DNA of 64,000 nucleotides from Rhodococcus sovatensis. GTDB lineage: Bacteria; Actinomycetota; Actinomycetes; Mycobacteriales; Mycobacteriaceae. Below, in pieces: positions 32,772-41,843 of the stretch (positions are counted from its first letter, which is position 1; each line of letters opens with the position of its first letter). The notes under the pieces are model-generated. The model was not told the DNA's origin and ran no database searches. It saw only the letters and a list, made by a program, of their open reading frames with translations. Where the stretch lies: assembly GCF_037327425.1 (NCBI RefSeq), contig NZ_CP147846.1, forward strand, positions 1,488,001 to 1,552,000. Reading direction: 5' to 3'. The position numbers and the translations under genes are program-made.

Positions 32772-34484
32772 TCAGTGCTCGCTGTCGCTGTCCTGCCGTG
32801 CAGGGGAGCTGTCGGAGCCGGTGCCGTTCGAGTGGCCAGTGCCCTTCGAGTGGCCGTTCGACCCATTGCCGTAGATCGAGGCTTGGTAGTTCTTCAGCAT
32901 GGTCAGCTGTTCGATCTCACCGTGGTGGTCTGCTTCCTCCAGGGCCTTGCTTTCCGCTACTGGGTCCGGGCGGAACAGTGATCCCGAACCGGGCTTTCCG
33001 GCCGAACCGAGCTTGCTCATCTTCTTCGGGACGACAGCGCCCTGGTAGTCGAGCGGGATCGGGTGCCCATGGTCGTCGACTGGTCCGAGCGGCTGGTGGA
33101 TCTCCACGTACTGACCGTGCGGCAGACGCTTGATGATGCCGGTTTCGATTCCGTGATCGAGGACCGCGCGGTCGCTGCGCTGCAGGCCGATGCAGAAGCG
33201 GTAGGCCACGAAGTACGCGATCGGAGGCAGGACCAACATTCCGATGCGACCGATCCAGGTCATCGCGTTCAGTGAAATATCGAGCTTGTACGCGATGATG
33301 TCGTTGATGCAGGACAGCGTCAGCACGATGTAGAACGCCAATACCATTGCGCCGATTGCGGTGCGGACCGGGACGTCACGCGGACGCTGAAGCAGGTTGT
33401 GGTGGGCGGTATCGCCGGTCAGCCGCTTCTCGATCCATGGATACGCAATCATCACGGTGAAGACCAGCCCCATGATCAGGGCGACGGCGAACACAGAGGG
33501 GATCGTGTATCGGGTTCCGATGTAGATGTCCCACGCCGGCCAGAGTCGGGCAAGACCGTCTGTCCACATCATGTAGAAGTCCGGCTGCGAGCCCGCAGAA
33601 ACCTGTGCAGGGTTGTACGGACCCAAGTTCCAGACCGGGTTGATCTGCAACAGACCACCCATCAGAGCCAGGATGCCGAACGTCACGGCGAAGAATGCGC
33701 CGGACTTGACCGCGAACACCGGCAGGATTCGTACGCCGACGACGTTCTGCTCGGTGCGGCCCGGTCCGGGGAACTGCGTGTGCTTCTGGTACCAGACGAG
33801 CGCAAGGTGAGCCGCGATCAGCGCAAGGATGATGGCGGGCAGTAGGAGCACGTGCGCTACGTACAGGCGCGGAATGATGATCGTGCCAGGGAAGTCACCG
33901 TCGAAGATCAACCAGTGCATCCACGTTCCGATGATCGGGATACTCATCGTGATGCCCGAGAATGCGGCTCGAAGACCGGTTCCGGAAAGGAGGTCGTCGG
34001 GAAGCGTGTAACCGAAGAAGCCCTCGAACATCGCCAGGATCAGCAGCAGGCAGCCGATGACCCAGTTGGCCTCACGCGGGCGACGGAACGCACCGGTGAA
34101 GAAGATGCGCAGCATGTGCACGATGATCGAACACGCGAACATCAATGCTGCCCAGTGGTGAATCTGACGCATGAACAGGCCGCCGCGCACCTCGAACGAG
34201 ATATTCAAAGTGGTCTCGTACGCACGGGACATCGCGACGCCGCGGAGTGGTTCGTAGATGCCGTTGTACTCGACTTCACTGAGCGAAGGGTCGAAGAACA
34301 GCGTCAGAAACACACCCGAGATGAGCAGGATGACAAAGCTGTACAGCGCGATCTCGCCCAGGAGGAAGGACCAGTGCGTCGGGAAGACCTTGTTGATCTG
34401 GCGACGTAGACCCGGTGCCAGGTGATACCGGCTGTCGACGTCATTTGCCTGCTTGGCAGCCAGGGTCTGGAGTGAGGGACTCAT
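32772..34484 (-). CDS. qcrB: cytochrome bc1 complex cytochrome b subunit
   Basis: A 570-residue cytochrome b of the bcc complex. It has eight or nine membrane helices, haem-ligand histidines in the second and fourth helices, and the quinol-site region PVWNLGPYNPAQVSAGSQPD near 280-300. The actinobacterial C-terminal extension is present and ends in a hydrophilic Gly/Asn/Ser/His-rich tail (NGSNGHSKGTGHSNGTG). The ATG is two bases after the qcrA stop. Confidence 0.97.
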   Translation of the reverse strand: MSPSLQTLAAKQANDVDSRYHLAPGLRRQINKVFPTHWSFLLGEIALYSFVILLISGVFLTLFFDPSLSEVEYNGIYEPLRGVAMSRAYETTLNISFEVRGGLFMRQIHHWAALMFACSIIVHMLRIFFTGAFRRPREANWVIGCLLLILAMFEGFFGYTLPDDLLSGTGLRAAFSGITMSIPIIGTWMHWLIFDGDFPGTIIIPRLYVAHVLLLPAIILALIAAHLALVWYQKHTQFPGPGRTEQNVVGVRILPVFAVKSGAFFAVTFGILALMGGLLQINPVWNLGPYNPAQVSAGSQPDFYMMWTDGLARLWPAWDIYIGTRYTIPSVFAVALIMGLVFTVMIAYPWIEKRLTGDTAHHNLLQRPRDVPVRTAIGAMVLAFYIVLTLSCINDIIAYKLDISLNAMTWIGRIGMLVLPPIAYFVAYRFCIGLQRSDRAVLDHGIETGIIKRLPHGQYVEIHQPLGPVDDHGHPIPLDYQGAVVPKKMSKLGSAGKPGSGSLFRPDPVAESKALEEADHHGEIEQLTMLKNYQASIYGNGSNGHSKGTGHSNGTGSDSSPARQDSDSEH

Positions 34485-34486
34485 GA

Positions 34487-35680
34487 TCAGCTCTCCCTAC
34501 CGGTGGGGCGCTCCCAGAAGGCAGGTCCCAGTGCTTCGATGAAGTCACCGTCGGCGACAAGGAATCCATCCTCGTCGACGGTGATCGGAAGTTGTGGCAG
34601 TGCGCGTGCTGCCGGACCGAAGATCGGCTTGCCGTACTCCAGCGCATCGAACTGCGACTGGTGGCACGGGCAGAGGATGCGGTTGGTCTGCTGCTCGTAC
34701 AGCGACGTCGGGCAACCAAGGTGCGTGCAGATCTTGGAGTACGCGAAGTAGTCGCCGTAGTTGAAGCTTTCCTGACCCTTGCGCTTGGTCACCTTGGCGG
34801 TGTCCTCGGTGCGCAAGCGAATGAGCATCACGGAGTTACGAATTCCACGTAGCGATGCGAGAAGTGCGTGATCGTCGTCGCGGTCGGCTTCGCGGAACGG
34901 GAACACAGTCTCCATGGCTCCAGCATCCATATCCTCGGGACGAACCAGAACGACGTCGTGGGGACGTCCTGTGTCGCGCCGAAGGTAGATCGTTTCTCCA
35001 GGGTAGCGCGGTGTCCAACCTGAGACCCAGAGCGGCGACTTATCGCCTTCGGCCCACGGGTTCTTGATGAGGCCACCGAGGGGCAGAATCGCCATGATTC
35101 CCAATGCGCCGCCGCCGAAGTACAGCGAACGCTTGATCACCTTGCGGCGAGCAATGGTCGAGGTATCGAAGGAGTCGCCGAGTTCCGCGACGAGCGTCTT
35201 GCGGTCGACCTCGGACGACTGGCCGTCGTGCCGGTCCTGGATCGACACTTCCTCGGGAATGAACTTCTTGGTGTACTGCACTGCGCCGACTCCGACACCA
35301 AGAATCGCCAGGCCCATGGTCAAGCCGATAAGCGGGGTGTAGAGCGAGTATGCGTCGTATTTTTCGTCACCGATCCCGGCGTACTGCCAGGGCCAGAAAA
35401 GGTAGATCGCGATGAAGGCAACTGCGGAGACACCGGACAGTGCGAACCAGAACGCCACGCTTCGCTCGGCACGCTTCTCGGCGCGAGTGCCCTCCACTGC
35501 CCAACGGTCGCGGCGGTAGGCGACATCCACGTGGTCGAGGTTGGTTCCCAGTTCGACGAGCTGCTCGCGCGTCATACCAGCGAGTTCCTCGTCCGTGTAC
35601 TTCTTGTTCACATCCACCTTGTCGGCGTTGTCGCCGTCGCCGTGGCCGCTGTCGGTACGCCCGGAATCAGCGTCGCTCAT
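34487..35680 (-). CDS. qcrA: Rieske iron-sulfur subunit of the bcc complex
   Basis: A 397-residue actinobacterial QcrA with three membrane helices in the N-terminal half and a C-terminal Rieske domain. The cluster ligands are in CTHLGCP (near 318) and CPCHQSQFD (near 336). The ATG at 35680 overlaps the qcrC stop in ATGA. An acidic N-terminal tail of about 40 residues faces the cytoplasm. Confidence 0.97.
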   Translation of the reverse strand: MSDADSGRTDSGHGDGDNADKVDVNKKYTDEELAGMTREQLVELGTNLDHVDVAYRRDRWAVEGTRAEKRAERSVAFWFALSGVSAVAFIAIYLFWPWQYAGIGDEKYDAYSLYTPLIGLTMGLAILGVGVGAVQYTKKFIPEEVSIQDRHDGQSSEVDRKTLVAELGDSFDTSTIARRKVIKRSLYFGGGALGIMAILPLGGLIKNPWAEGDKSPLWVSGWTPRYPGETIYLRRDTGRPHDVVLVRPEDMDAGAMETVFPFREADRDDDHALLASLRGIRNSVMLIRLRTEDTAKVTKRKGQESFNYGDYFAYSKICTHLGCPTSLYEQQTNRILCPCHQSQFDALEYGKPIFGPAARALPQLPITVDEDGFLVADGDFIEALGPAFWERPTGRES

Positions 35681-36540
35681 GACCTTGCTCCGATCCACAG
35701 TGTTGCGCCGACAACGGCACTGATTCCGATGACCCAGATTGCGATCATTTCGGTAGCTGGGCCGAAGCCTCCGAGGCCCCAGCCGCCGGGCGCCTTGGTG
35801 TCCTGGGCCGACTTGACGTAGGAGATGATGTCGATCTTCTCTTCTTGCGTCAGCTGGCGGTCCGAGAACTTAGGCATGTTCTGCGGTCCGGTGATCATTG
35901 CCGTGTAGATGTCCTGCTCGGTGGCAGGGCCCAGTGCAGGAGCGAACTTGCCCGAGGACAGTGCGCCACCTTCACCGGTGAAGTTGTGGCAGGACGCGCA
36001 GTTGAGACGGAACAGCTCACTACCGCGAGCGATATCGCCGTCGGCCAACGAGGACTGGGCGACTTCGCCGTTGCTGTCTCGAAGTACGGTCGGCCCGCCG
36101 CCGTTTGCCTGGATGTAGGCACCGAGAGCATCGATCTGCTTGTCGTCGAACTTCGGTGGCTTCCGCATGATCTGAGCCTCGTTGCGAACTGCAGGCATAC
36201 GACCCGTCGAAACCTGGAAGTAGACGGCGGCTTCGCCGACGCCGATCAGGCTTGGGCCGCGATCCTGCACGCCCTGCAAATTCACTCCGTGGCAGGTGAC
36301 ACACGAGGTGTCGTACAACTGCTTGCCTTCGCGGATCAACGCGGCCGAATCCTGGTCGGCGGTCGCAACCTGAGGCGTCGGAGTGAGGGCCGACGCGAGG
36401 AAACCCGCGCTGAGAAGACCCATCATCAGTACTAGTGCGCCGGTAACTCGGCGACGCGTCTTGCGCTTCCGCCGACTCGTGGCGGCAGACACGGATCCAC
36501 TGGTGCTGTCACCGGGTGCTGCTGGGGGAGATGAACTCAT
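35677..36540 (-). CDS. qcrC: dihaem cytochrome c subunit of the bcc complex
   Basis: A 287-residue protein with two CxxCH haem sites, CVTCH at 80-84 and CASCH at 181-185. An N-terminal membrane segment follows a basic, Arg/Lys-rich stretch, and a C-terminal anchor is near 260-285. The dihaem form replaces a soluble cytochrome c and passes electrons directly to the aa3 oxidase. Confidence 0.97.
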   Translation of the reverse strand: MSSSPPAAPGDSTSGSVSAATSRRKRKTRRRVTGALVLMMGLLSAGFLASALTPTPQVATADQDSAALIREGKQLYDTSCVTCHGVNLQGVQDRGPSLIGVGEAAVYFQVSTGRMPAVRNEAQIMRKPPKFDDKQIDALGAYIQANGGGPTVLRDSNGEVAQSSLADGDIARGSELFRLNCASCHNFTGEGGALSSGKFAPALGPATEQDIYTAMITGPQNMPKFSDRQLTQEEKIDIISYVKSAQDTKAPGGWGLGGFGPATEMIAIWVIGISAVVGATLWIGARS

Positions 36541-36640
36541 CTTCTATCCCTTGTCGTGTCGGGACGGACTGAACGTCGGGGGCTGATACCGAACGTCCAC
36601 TGCTGGTCGAGAGCTGAAAACACTTGATTTCTTACGTGCA

Positions 36641-37252
36641 CTAGCGAATGAAGTAGATGGTGGCGAACAGTGCGATCCACACGATGTCCACGAAGTGCCA
36701 GTAGTACGACACGACGATCGCGGCCGTTGCCTGGGCAGGAGTGAACTTACTGACCAGTGTTCGCGTGATCAGAAATACGAAGGCGATCAAACCGCCGATG
36801 ACGTGGAGCCCGTGGAAGCCGGTCGTGATGTAGAAGACCGATCCGTACACGCTCGACGACAGCGTCGTACCCTCGTGGACCATGTGGTAGTACTCGTAGC
36901 CCTGGCCGGCGACGAAGAAGGCGCCCATGACCAGAGTGATGATGTACCAGCGGCGCAGTCCGAAGACGTCACCGCGCTCGGCGGCGAAAACCCCGAGCTG
37001 GCAGGTGAAGGAGGACGCGATAAGTACAGCGGTGACCGGAACGGCGAGCGCAAGGTTGAGCTCGGTCGGTTCCGGTGGCCAGTTTCCGTTGGCCTGGGCT
37101 CTCGCGACGAAGTACATCGCGAAAAGTCCGGCGAAGAACATGAGTTCGCTAGACAGCCACACGATCGTGCCGACGCTGACCATATTCGGGCGGTTCAGCG
37201 AGTGCACGCGTTGGGTGATTGCCGATCCTTGAGTCCCTACAGCGCTCGTCAC
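36641..37252 (-). CDS. ctaE: cytochrome c oxidase subunit III
   Basis: A 203-residue subunit III, the length recalled for mycobacterial CtaE, with five membrane helices and family segments SSELMFFAGLFAMYFVARA, GFHGLHVIGG and YYWHFVDIVWI. The GTG at 37252 (MTSAVGTQG) is chosen; the frame continues upstream through an unrelated divergent gene. It heads the transcript ctaE-qcrC-qcrA-qcrB. Confidence 0.95.
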   Translation of the reverse strand: MTSAVGTQGSAITQRVHSLNRPNMVSVGTIVWLSSELMFFAGLFAMYFVARAQANGNWPPEPTELNLALAVPVTAVLIASSFTCQLGVFAAERGDVFGLRRWYIITLVMGAFFVAGQGYEYYHMVHEGTTLSSSVYGSVFYITTGFHGLHVIGGLIAFVFLITRTLVSKFTPAQATAAIVVSYYWHFVDIVWIALFATIYFIR

Positions 37253-37403
37253 AGAAAGAAGTATGACTGCTCGTAGTACCGAAGGCATACCCGGGTCTGT
37301 TGTTGGCGCGTCGCCCGAACAGCCTCCCATGGGCGGCACGGAATATGTCCAGGTCAGGACCCCTGATCGGACCTGGTGCCGCACGCCGTGGAAGGCTTGC
37401 CTC

Positions 37404-37877
37404 ATGTCAACGAACGGTGGCCCGTCCTGGTTCCGGCGACTTTTTGCGCGATCGAAGTCGGCCCCTCTGGACCCCGCACGGTCAGATTTGGTGGTAGTCG
37501 CATCATCGTTCGACGACGCCGAATCTGCGTCCTCCGCGTTGGAGCGAGCCGCGAGCACCGGTGGATGGAACTCGGAGGCCGAAACTGTCTTTCGGCACCA
37601 CCTGGTCTTGCCCGCCGAGACCGTCGAGGACGCTGCGAGCATCGCGTCCCAGGACCGATACGAGGTTGCGGAAGGGTCTTGGCCGAAACCGGAAGTGCCC
37701 GCTGCCGGCTATCGCATGAACGTCGTCGACGGAGTCGAGGTGACACTGCAGCGCGTACAGGTCATCGATGCCCTGCATATTTCCCAGGAACGGTCCCGGA
37801 TGGCCGGACTGGCTCAGCGTCGTGGCGGCGTCGTTGTGGGGTGGGATGCTCTTCAACCTGATGCCGCCTCAACCTGA
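37404..37877 (+). CDS. conserved protein, possibly RraB-like
   Basis: A 157-residue soluble protein. A basic N-terminus (SWFRRLFARSK) is followed by two similar alpha/beta halves, each with an acidic strand-helix start (VVVASSFDDAESASSALERA near 30-50; HHLVLPAETVEDAASIASQ near 65-85). The pattern of splitting an input between two such halves recalls RNase E inhibitor RraB proteins, but I cannot confirm this. The ATG at 37404 is used; the frame is open from 37263. It is divergent from ctaE and on the same strand as trpD. Confidence 0.6.
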   Translation: MSTNGGPSWFRRLFARSKSAPLDPARSDLVVVASSFDDAESASSALERAASTGGWNSEAETVFRHHLVLPAETVEDAASIASQDRYEVAEGSWPKPEVPAAGYRMNVVDGVEVTLQRVQVIDALHISQERSRMAGLAQRRGGVVVGWDALQPDAAST

Positions 37878-37981
37878 CACGGCCTGAGCGGACGTCGCTG
37901 ATTAGGCTTTGCGAGCGCGTGTCGCGGCCGACCTCCTAGCCTGGTCGGCTTGTCCGATGTCGAGGAAGGTACGGGGAGAAC

Positions 37982-39055
37982 ATGATCGAATCGAAGATCG
38001 GTGAGCCGAGCAGGACGTGGAAGAAGGTACTCGGTGCGTTGACGTCGAATGCCGACCTTTCGAGTGCCGACACGAGTTGGGCGATGGACGAGATCATGTC
38101 CGACAACGCCACAGCAGCGCAGATCGCCGCATTCGGTGTCGCTCTCAAGATGAAGGGGCCGACCCCGGAGGAAGTGCGCGGACTCGCCGATTCGATGCTG
38201 GCGCATGCGACGTTGGTCGACAGTGAACCGAACGCCGTCGACGTGGTGGGGACCGGAGGTGACGGTGCCGATACGGTCAATATCTCCACGATGACCGCGG
38301 TGGTCGTGGCGGCGGCGGGTGGCCGCGTCGTCAAGCATGGCAACCGGGCGGCGTCGTCGCAGAGCGGGACGACAGACGTGCTCGAAGCGCTGGGGGTGAA
38401 GTTCGGATTGGGGCCGGAAGGGGTGGCGACCACAGTCCGCGAGGTGGGTATCGGGTTTTGTTTCGCCCCTATCTACCATCCGGCGCTGCGCTTCGCGGGC
38501 CCACCGCGTAAGGAAATCGGCATCCCTACCGTGTTCAACGTCCTCGGCCCGCTGACCAACCCCGGACGGCCTCGGGCAGGTCTGATCGGGTGTGCCTTCG
38601 AATCTCTGGTATCTGTCGTCGCCCAGGTATTCGCCGACCGGGGATCGAGCGCGCTGATCGTGCGGGGCGACGATGGGCTCGATGAGATCACGATGTCGAC
38701 GACCACCACTGTTCATATCGTGTCGAACGGTTCCGTGACCGTCACGAAGATCGATCCGAAGGATTTCGGTCTCGACTACGTCCCTATCGAAGCGTTGAAG
38801 GGAGGAGACGCTGCCTTCAACGCCGACGTTGCCCGTTCGGTGTTCGGGGGCGAACACGGTGCGGTCCGCGACGCTGTTCTGCTCAACGCTGCGGCCGCGC
38901 TCACCGCGCTCGACGGCATTTCCGGGGGCATCGACGCCGATGATCTGATGCCGCTGATGGCGCGCGGATTGGAGCGCGGCGCGGCTGCCCTCGATTCCGG
39001 CGCCACTACCGAGCTCCTCGACCGGTGGGTCACTAGGTCGAACCAGCTCGATTGA
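37982..39055 (+). CDS. trpD: anthranilate phosphoribosyltransferase
   Basis: A 357-residue enzyme of tryptophan synthesis joining anthranilate to PRPP. The PRPP loop VGTGGDGADTVNIST is near residue 89, followed by KHGNRAASSQSGTTDVLEALG and FAPIYHPALRF, all family hallmarks. It stands apart from other trp genes, as in mycobacteria. Its stop is five bases from that of the convergent Lrp-type gene. Confidence 0.97.
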   Translation: MIESKIGEPSRTWKKVLGALTSNADLSSADTSWAMDEIMSDNATAAQIAAFGVALKMKGPTPEEVRGLADSMLAHATLVDSEPNAVDVVGTGGDGADTVNISTMTAVVVAAAGGRVVKHGNRAASSQSGTTDVLEALGVKFGLGPEGVATTVREVGIGFCFAPIYHPALRFAGPPRKEIGIPTVFNVLGPLTNPGRPRAGLIGCAFESLVSVVAQVFADRGSSALIVRGDDGLDEITMSTTTTVHIVSNGSVTVTKIDPKDFGLDYVPIEALKGGDAAFNADVARSVFGGEHGAVRDAVLLNAAAALTALDGISGGIDADDLMPLMARGLERGAAALDSGATTELLDRWVTRSNQLD

Positions 39056-39060
39056 CGCAG

Positions 39061-39336
39061 CTATTCGCCGATCGAGAAGCCGGCTTCGATGTCTGCGCTC
39101 GAGTAGGACTGAAAAGCGATGTGGGTTGCGGTGTTGACGACCCCCGGTACCTTGTTGATCCGCTGCGTGACGACCTCGGCGATCTGCTGGTGATCCCGCA
39201 CCTTGACGATGGCGATCAGGTCCACGTCTCCGGCGCACGAGTACACCTCGGTGACGCCGTCGACGTCTGCCACCGCCTGGGCGGTCTCCGGGATCGCATG
39301 AGCCTCGGCGTCGATCATGACAATGGCGTTGATCAT
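39061..39336 (-). CDS. stand-alone Lrp/AsnC effector-binding domain protein
   Basis: A 91-residue protein consisting of a RAM domain only: beta-strand AIVMIDAEAHAIPETAQAVADV, then VYSCAGDVDLIAIVKV and a C-terminal VNTATHIAFQSY. There is no HTH, so it would bind amino acids or partner proteins rather than DNA. It lies after the exonuclease gene on the minus strand (56 bp gap) and is convergent with trpD. Confidence 0.88.
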   Translation of the reverse strand: MINAIVMIDAEAHAIPETAQAVADVDGVTEVYSCAGDVDLIAIVKVRDHQQIAEVVTQRINKVPGVVNTATHIAFQSYSSADIEAGFSIGE

Positions 39337-39392
39337 GGGGCTCCTTCACTACCTCGGTGGCACGCAGCTCGACCACGTGATGGAGTTCGAGT

Positions 39393-41117
39393 TTAGAGCG
39401 CCCGTCCGATCGGCTCGTCGTGCGTGCCGTGTTCGAGCCCCGCCACCGTGCGGGCGGTCGCACACCATTGTTTCCATCCGCCCGCGCCGTGAACGGGTTC
39501 GGCATACCCGTCGGTCGTGCGCACGATTCTGACCCCGTCCGAATCCAGCCACCGCGCGACGAGTCCGACTTCCTCCGGGGACGCGCCGCGCAATGGTGTG
39601 CTGTCGGGAACGACGGTCTCCGCAGCGGCGACGATGGCCTCGACTACCGGCATAGGGTGCACACGGCGTGATGTGGTCGCGGCCGCAGCGAGCCTGCCGT
39701 AACGCACGACCGCCAGTTCCCACCCGCCGTCAGTGGCTCTTCGTGCGACCACGAGCTCGGCAATGGCAGCGATCGCACCGAGACGGTGCAGCCGCCGCAA
39801 TACGTCGGCCAGAACGGCGAGCCGATCGCGTAGCCGTGCTGCCGATTCGAAGAGCTGGGCATCGGCGAGGGCGGTGACTCTGTCTCTGATGGCGTGGAGG
39901 GCACTGGCTTCGGTCCCGCGCGCGAGGGCACGGAAGCGCTCGGGCGCAGGCGCATACTGCTCGAGAGTGATCGGCTCGGCGCTGGCCGCGGCGCATCCGC
40001 CGACAGCTGTCGGTTCACAATCGTGCACCGCGGATTTGGGAATCCGCCGCGTACACGTGCGGATGGCGTAGAACTCGGCGATGAGGGCAGCCGCGTCGGC
40101 TGCATCGGCCCGAACAGTGAACGGGCCGATCGAGTCCGGTGCGGGAGTTCGTATCACGGACAGGCGCGGAAACGCATCCGTGGTCGTCGTGATCCACCAT
40201 CCCTTCTTGGGGAACTTCGATCGTCGGTTGTACGGCGGGATGTGGGCGCACAGGAGCCGGAGTTCTCGTACGCCGGCTTCGAGTGCGTGTGCACATTCGA
40301 CGTGATCGACCGCTACAGCGAGGCCCACCATTTCCTTCATGCGACCGCGGGTCTCGGACCCGGTGAAGTAATTGCGGACGCGGCGCTGAAGGTTGGTGGA
40401 GGTTCCGACGTACAGAACCTCGTTTCCGGGCCCCTTGAAGAGGTACACGCCGGGGGTACGGGGCAACTGGGCCGCGAGCGAGCGTTTGGCGCGTTGTCCG
40501 GCGGAGACGGTCGGCAGGTAGTCGACGAGCTCTGCGTAGCTGTGGACGCCTTGGTTGCCTACGCGCTCGATGAGCGCGTGCAATACGTCGACGGTGGCTC
40601 TGGCGTCGTCGAGTGCGCGGTGCGTCGGTTGGGTGCTGACTTGGAACAGGGAGGAGAGCGCGGACAATTTGACGGACGGTGCTTCGTCTCGAGTGAGTAC
40701 TCGTCGGGCAAGTTTCACGGTGCACAGGACCTGGAACTTGGGCCAGGCGATGTCCAGCCGTGAGGCGGCCGCCCGGAGGAACCCGGTGTCGAACCGAGCG
40801 TTGTGGGCAACGAGAACCGAACCGCGGGCGAATTCCAGGAAACCTGGGAGCACGCGTTCGATCCGTGGTGCACCGATGACCATTGCGGTGGTGATGCCGG
40901 TCAACTCCACGATATACGGGGGGATCGATCGGCCCGGATCGATCAGCGTCGCGAACTCGGCGATGACTTCCCCGCCTCTGACCTTGACTGCGCCGATTTC
41001 GGTGATCGCCTCGGTGTCGGCGCTGCCCCCAGTGGTCTCGAGGTCGACCACGACGAACGTGGTCTCGTGCAACGGAGTGTCGAGTTCATCGAAGCTCAGT
41101 TGGATCGGCAGGCTCAC
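39393..41117 (-). CDS. DEDD exonuclease / GIY-YIG (UvrC-type) nuclease fusion
   Basis: A 574-residue two-nuclease protein. Residues 15-180 form a DnaQ-type DEDDh exonuclease (FVVVDLETTGG, ending HRALDDARATVDVL). Residues about 215-300 form a UvrC-type GIY-YIG nuclease (PGVYLFKGPGNEVLYVGTSTNLQRRVRNYF). A UvrB/UvrC-interaction-like stretch is near 430. It matches mycobacterial Rv2191-type proteins, presumed to act in DNA repair. The GTG at 41117 places the start just before the conserved LSFDEL; an ATG-like start at 41204 is in frame. Confidence 0.88.
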   Translation of the reverse strand: MSLPIQLSFDELDTPLHETTFVVVDLETTGGSADTEAITEIGAVKVRGGEVIAEFATLIDPGRSIPPYIVELTGITTAMVIGAPRIERVLPGFLEFARGSVLVAHNARFDTGFLRAAASRLDIAWPKFQVLCTVKLARRVLTRDEAPSVKLSALSSLFQVSTQPTHRALDDARATVDVLHALIERVGNQGVHSYAELVDYLPTVSAGQRAKRSLAAQLPRTPGVYLFKGPGNEVLYVGTSTNLQRRVRNYFTGSETRGRMKEMVGLAVAVDHVECAHALEAGVRELRLLCAHIPPYNRRSKFPKKGWWITTTTDAFPRLSVIRTPAPDSIGPFTVRADAADAAALIAEFYAIRTCTRRIPKSAVHDCEPTAVGGCAAASAEPITLEQYAPAPERFRALARGTEASALHAIRDRVTALADAQLFESAARLRDRLAVLADVLRRLHRLGAIAAIAELVVARRATDGGWELAVVRYGRLAAAATTSRRVHPMPVVEAIVAAAETVVPDSTPLRGASPEEVGLVARWLDSDGVRIVRTTDGYAEPVHGAGGWKQWCATARTVAGLEHGTHDEPIGRAL

Positions 41118-41265
41118 GACTGAGGACGGTAGCCCCGCATACCGACAGGAAGTTGCGCGGTGATCCGTCGGCGCACCGGCCGAAGGAAATGTGTCGGAGT
41201 GCACCGTTAGGTTCGGGACGAGCGAACGAAAACGCGAGCTGACCTACGAAAGAGACGAGGATCAC

Positions 41266-41547
41266 ATGATCGTCGATTGCGGTGATTGCAGGGTGCGCGA
41301 CATCTCGTGCGCCGACTGTGTTGTGACGGTCCTCCTCGGGGCTCCGGGGTTTCCGGCGAGTGGCGGTGTGCAGGTCGGTTCGAGGCCGCCTCGAATTGCC
41401 CTCGACCAGGAGGAACTAGGTGCAATGGACATCCTTGCAGAGGGTGGTCTCGTACCGCGTCTGCGTCTTGTGACAGACGGTGACGAGGCCTCCGACGGTG
41501 GGTCGTTATCACCCCGTGACACTCGGGCCGATCGCCGCGCGATCTAG
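41266..41547 (+). CDS. small cysteine-rich conserved protein
   Basis: A 93-residue protein with a compact N-terminal knuckle: CGDC at residues 5-8 and CADC near 15-18, suggesting a bound metal. A hydrophobic strand VVTVLLGAPG follows, then LDQEELGAMDILAEGGLVPRLRL. I recall similar short proteins beside NlpC/P60 genes in actinomycetes, but no function. The ATG at 41266 has a GACGAGG ribosome-binding site. The Ser/Asp-rich C-terminus looks disordered. Confidence 0.7.
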   Translation: MIVDCGDCRVRDISCADCVVTVLLGAPGFPASGGVQVGSRPPRIALDQEELGAMDILAEGGLVPRLRLVTDGDEASDGGSLSPRDTRADRRAI

Positions 41548-41668
41548 CGCGGAATCGAACTTGATCGAAGTAGTCGGCGCGTTGGGGTCGACACAGGGGT
41601 ATGCCATTTCGTAACCTTCCTGAGACCTTGCGGAGTCTCGCCAATCCAAACCGGAGTGGCGTCGCAGG

Positions 41669-41814
41669 GCACCGCCTAATCGGGACGCTTGTATGAGCGC
41701 CCGTACCGGGAACCCGATTTCCATTGGGGTGAATCCCGCCGAGTCGCGACAGCGACGACGCGGGTAGGGCTGATCTTCCCAGCCCGAACCCGTCAGCTAA
41801 CTCGGTCGGCGGAT
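41669..41814 (+). promoter_or_regulatory. c-di-AMP (ydaO/yuaA-type) riboswitch
   Basis: The ydaO aptamer core is clear: CCGGGAACCCGA near 41718, GGGGTGAATCC near 41738, then GGGTAGGGCTGATC and CCCGAACCCGTCAGCTAAC up to 41801. The closing stem pairs ACCGCC at 41671 with GGCGG at 41808. In actinomycetes this riboswitch precedes rpf and NlpC/P60 cell-wall hydrolase genes. No terminator hairpin lies between it and the GTG at 41844, so control is more likely at ribosome access or by an upstream fold. Confidence 0.88.
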
Positions 41815-41843
41815 GAACGGAAGAAACGGAGCAACCCCTTCTC

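Noticed and set aside
37853..39505. 550-codon minus-strand frame opposite trpD
   Set aside because: trpD is certain on the plus strand; the frame has Arg/His-rich shadow composition.
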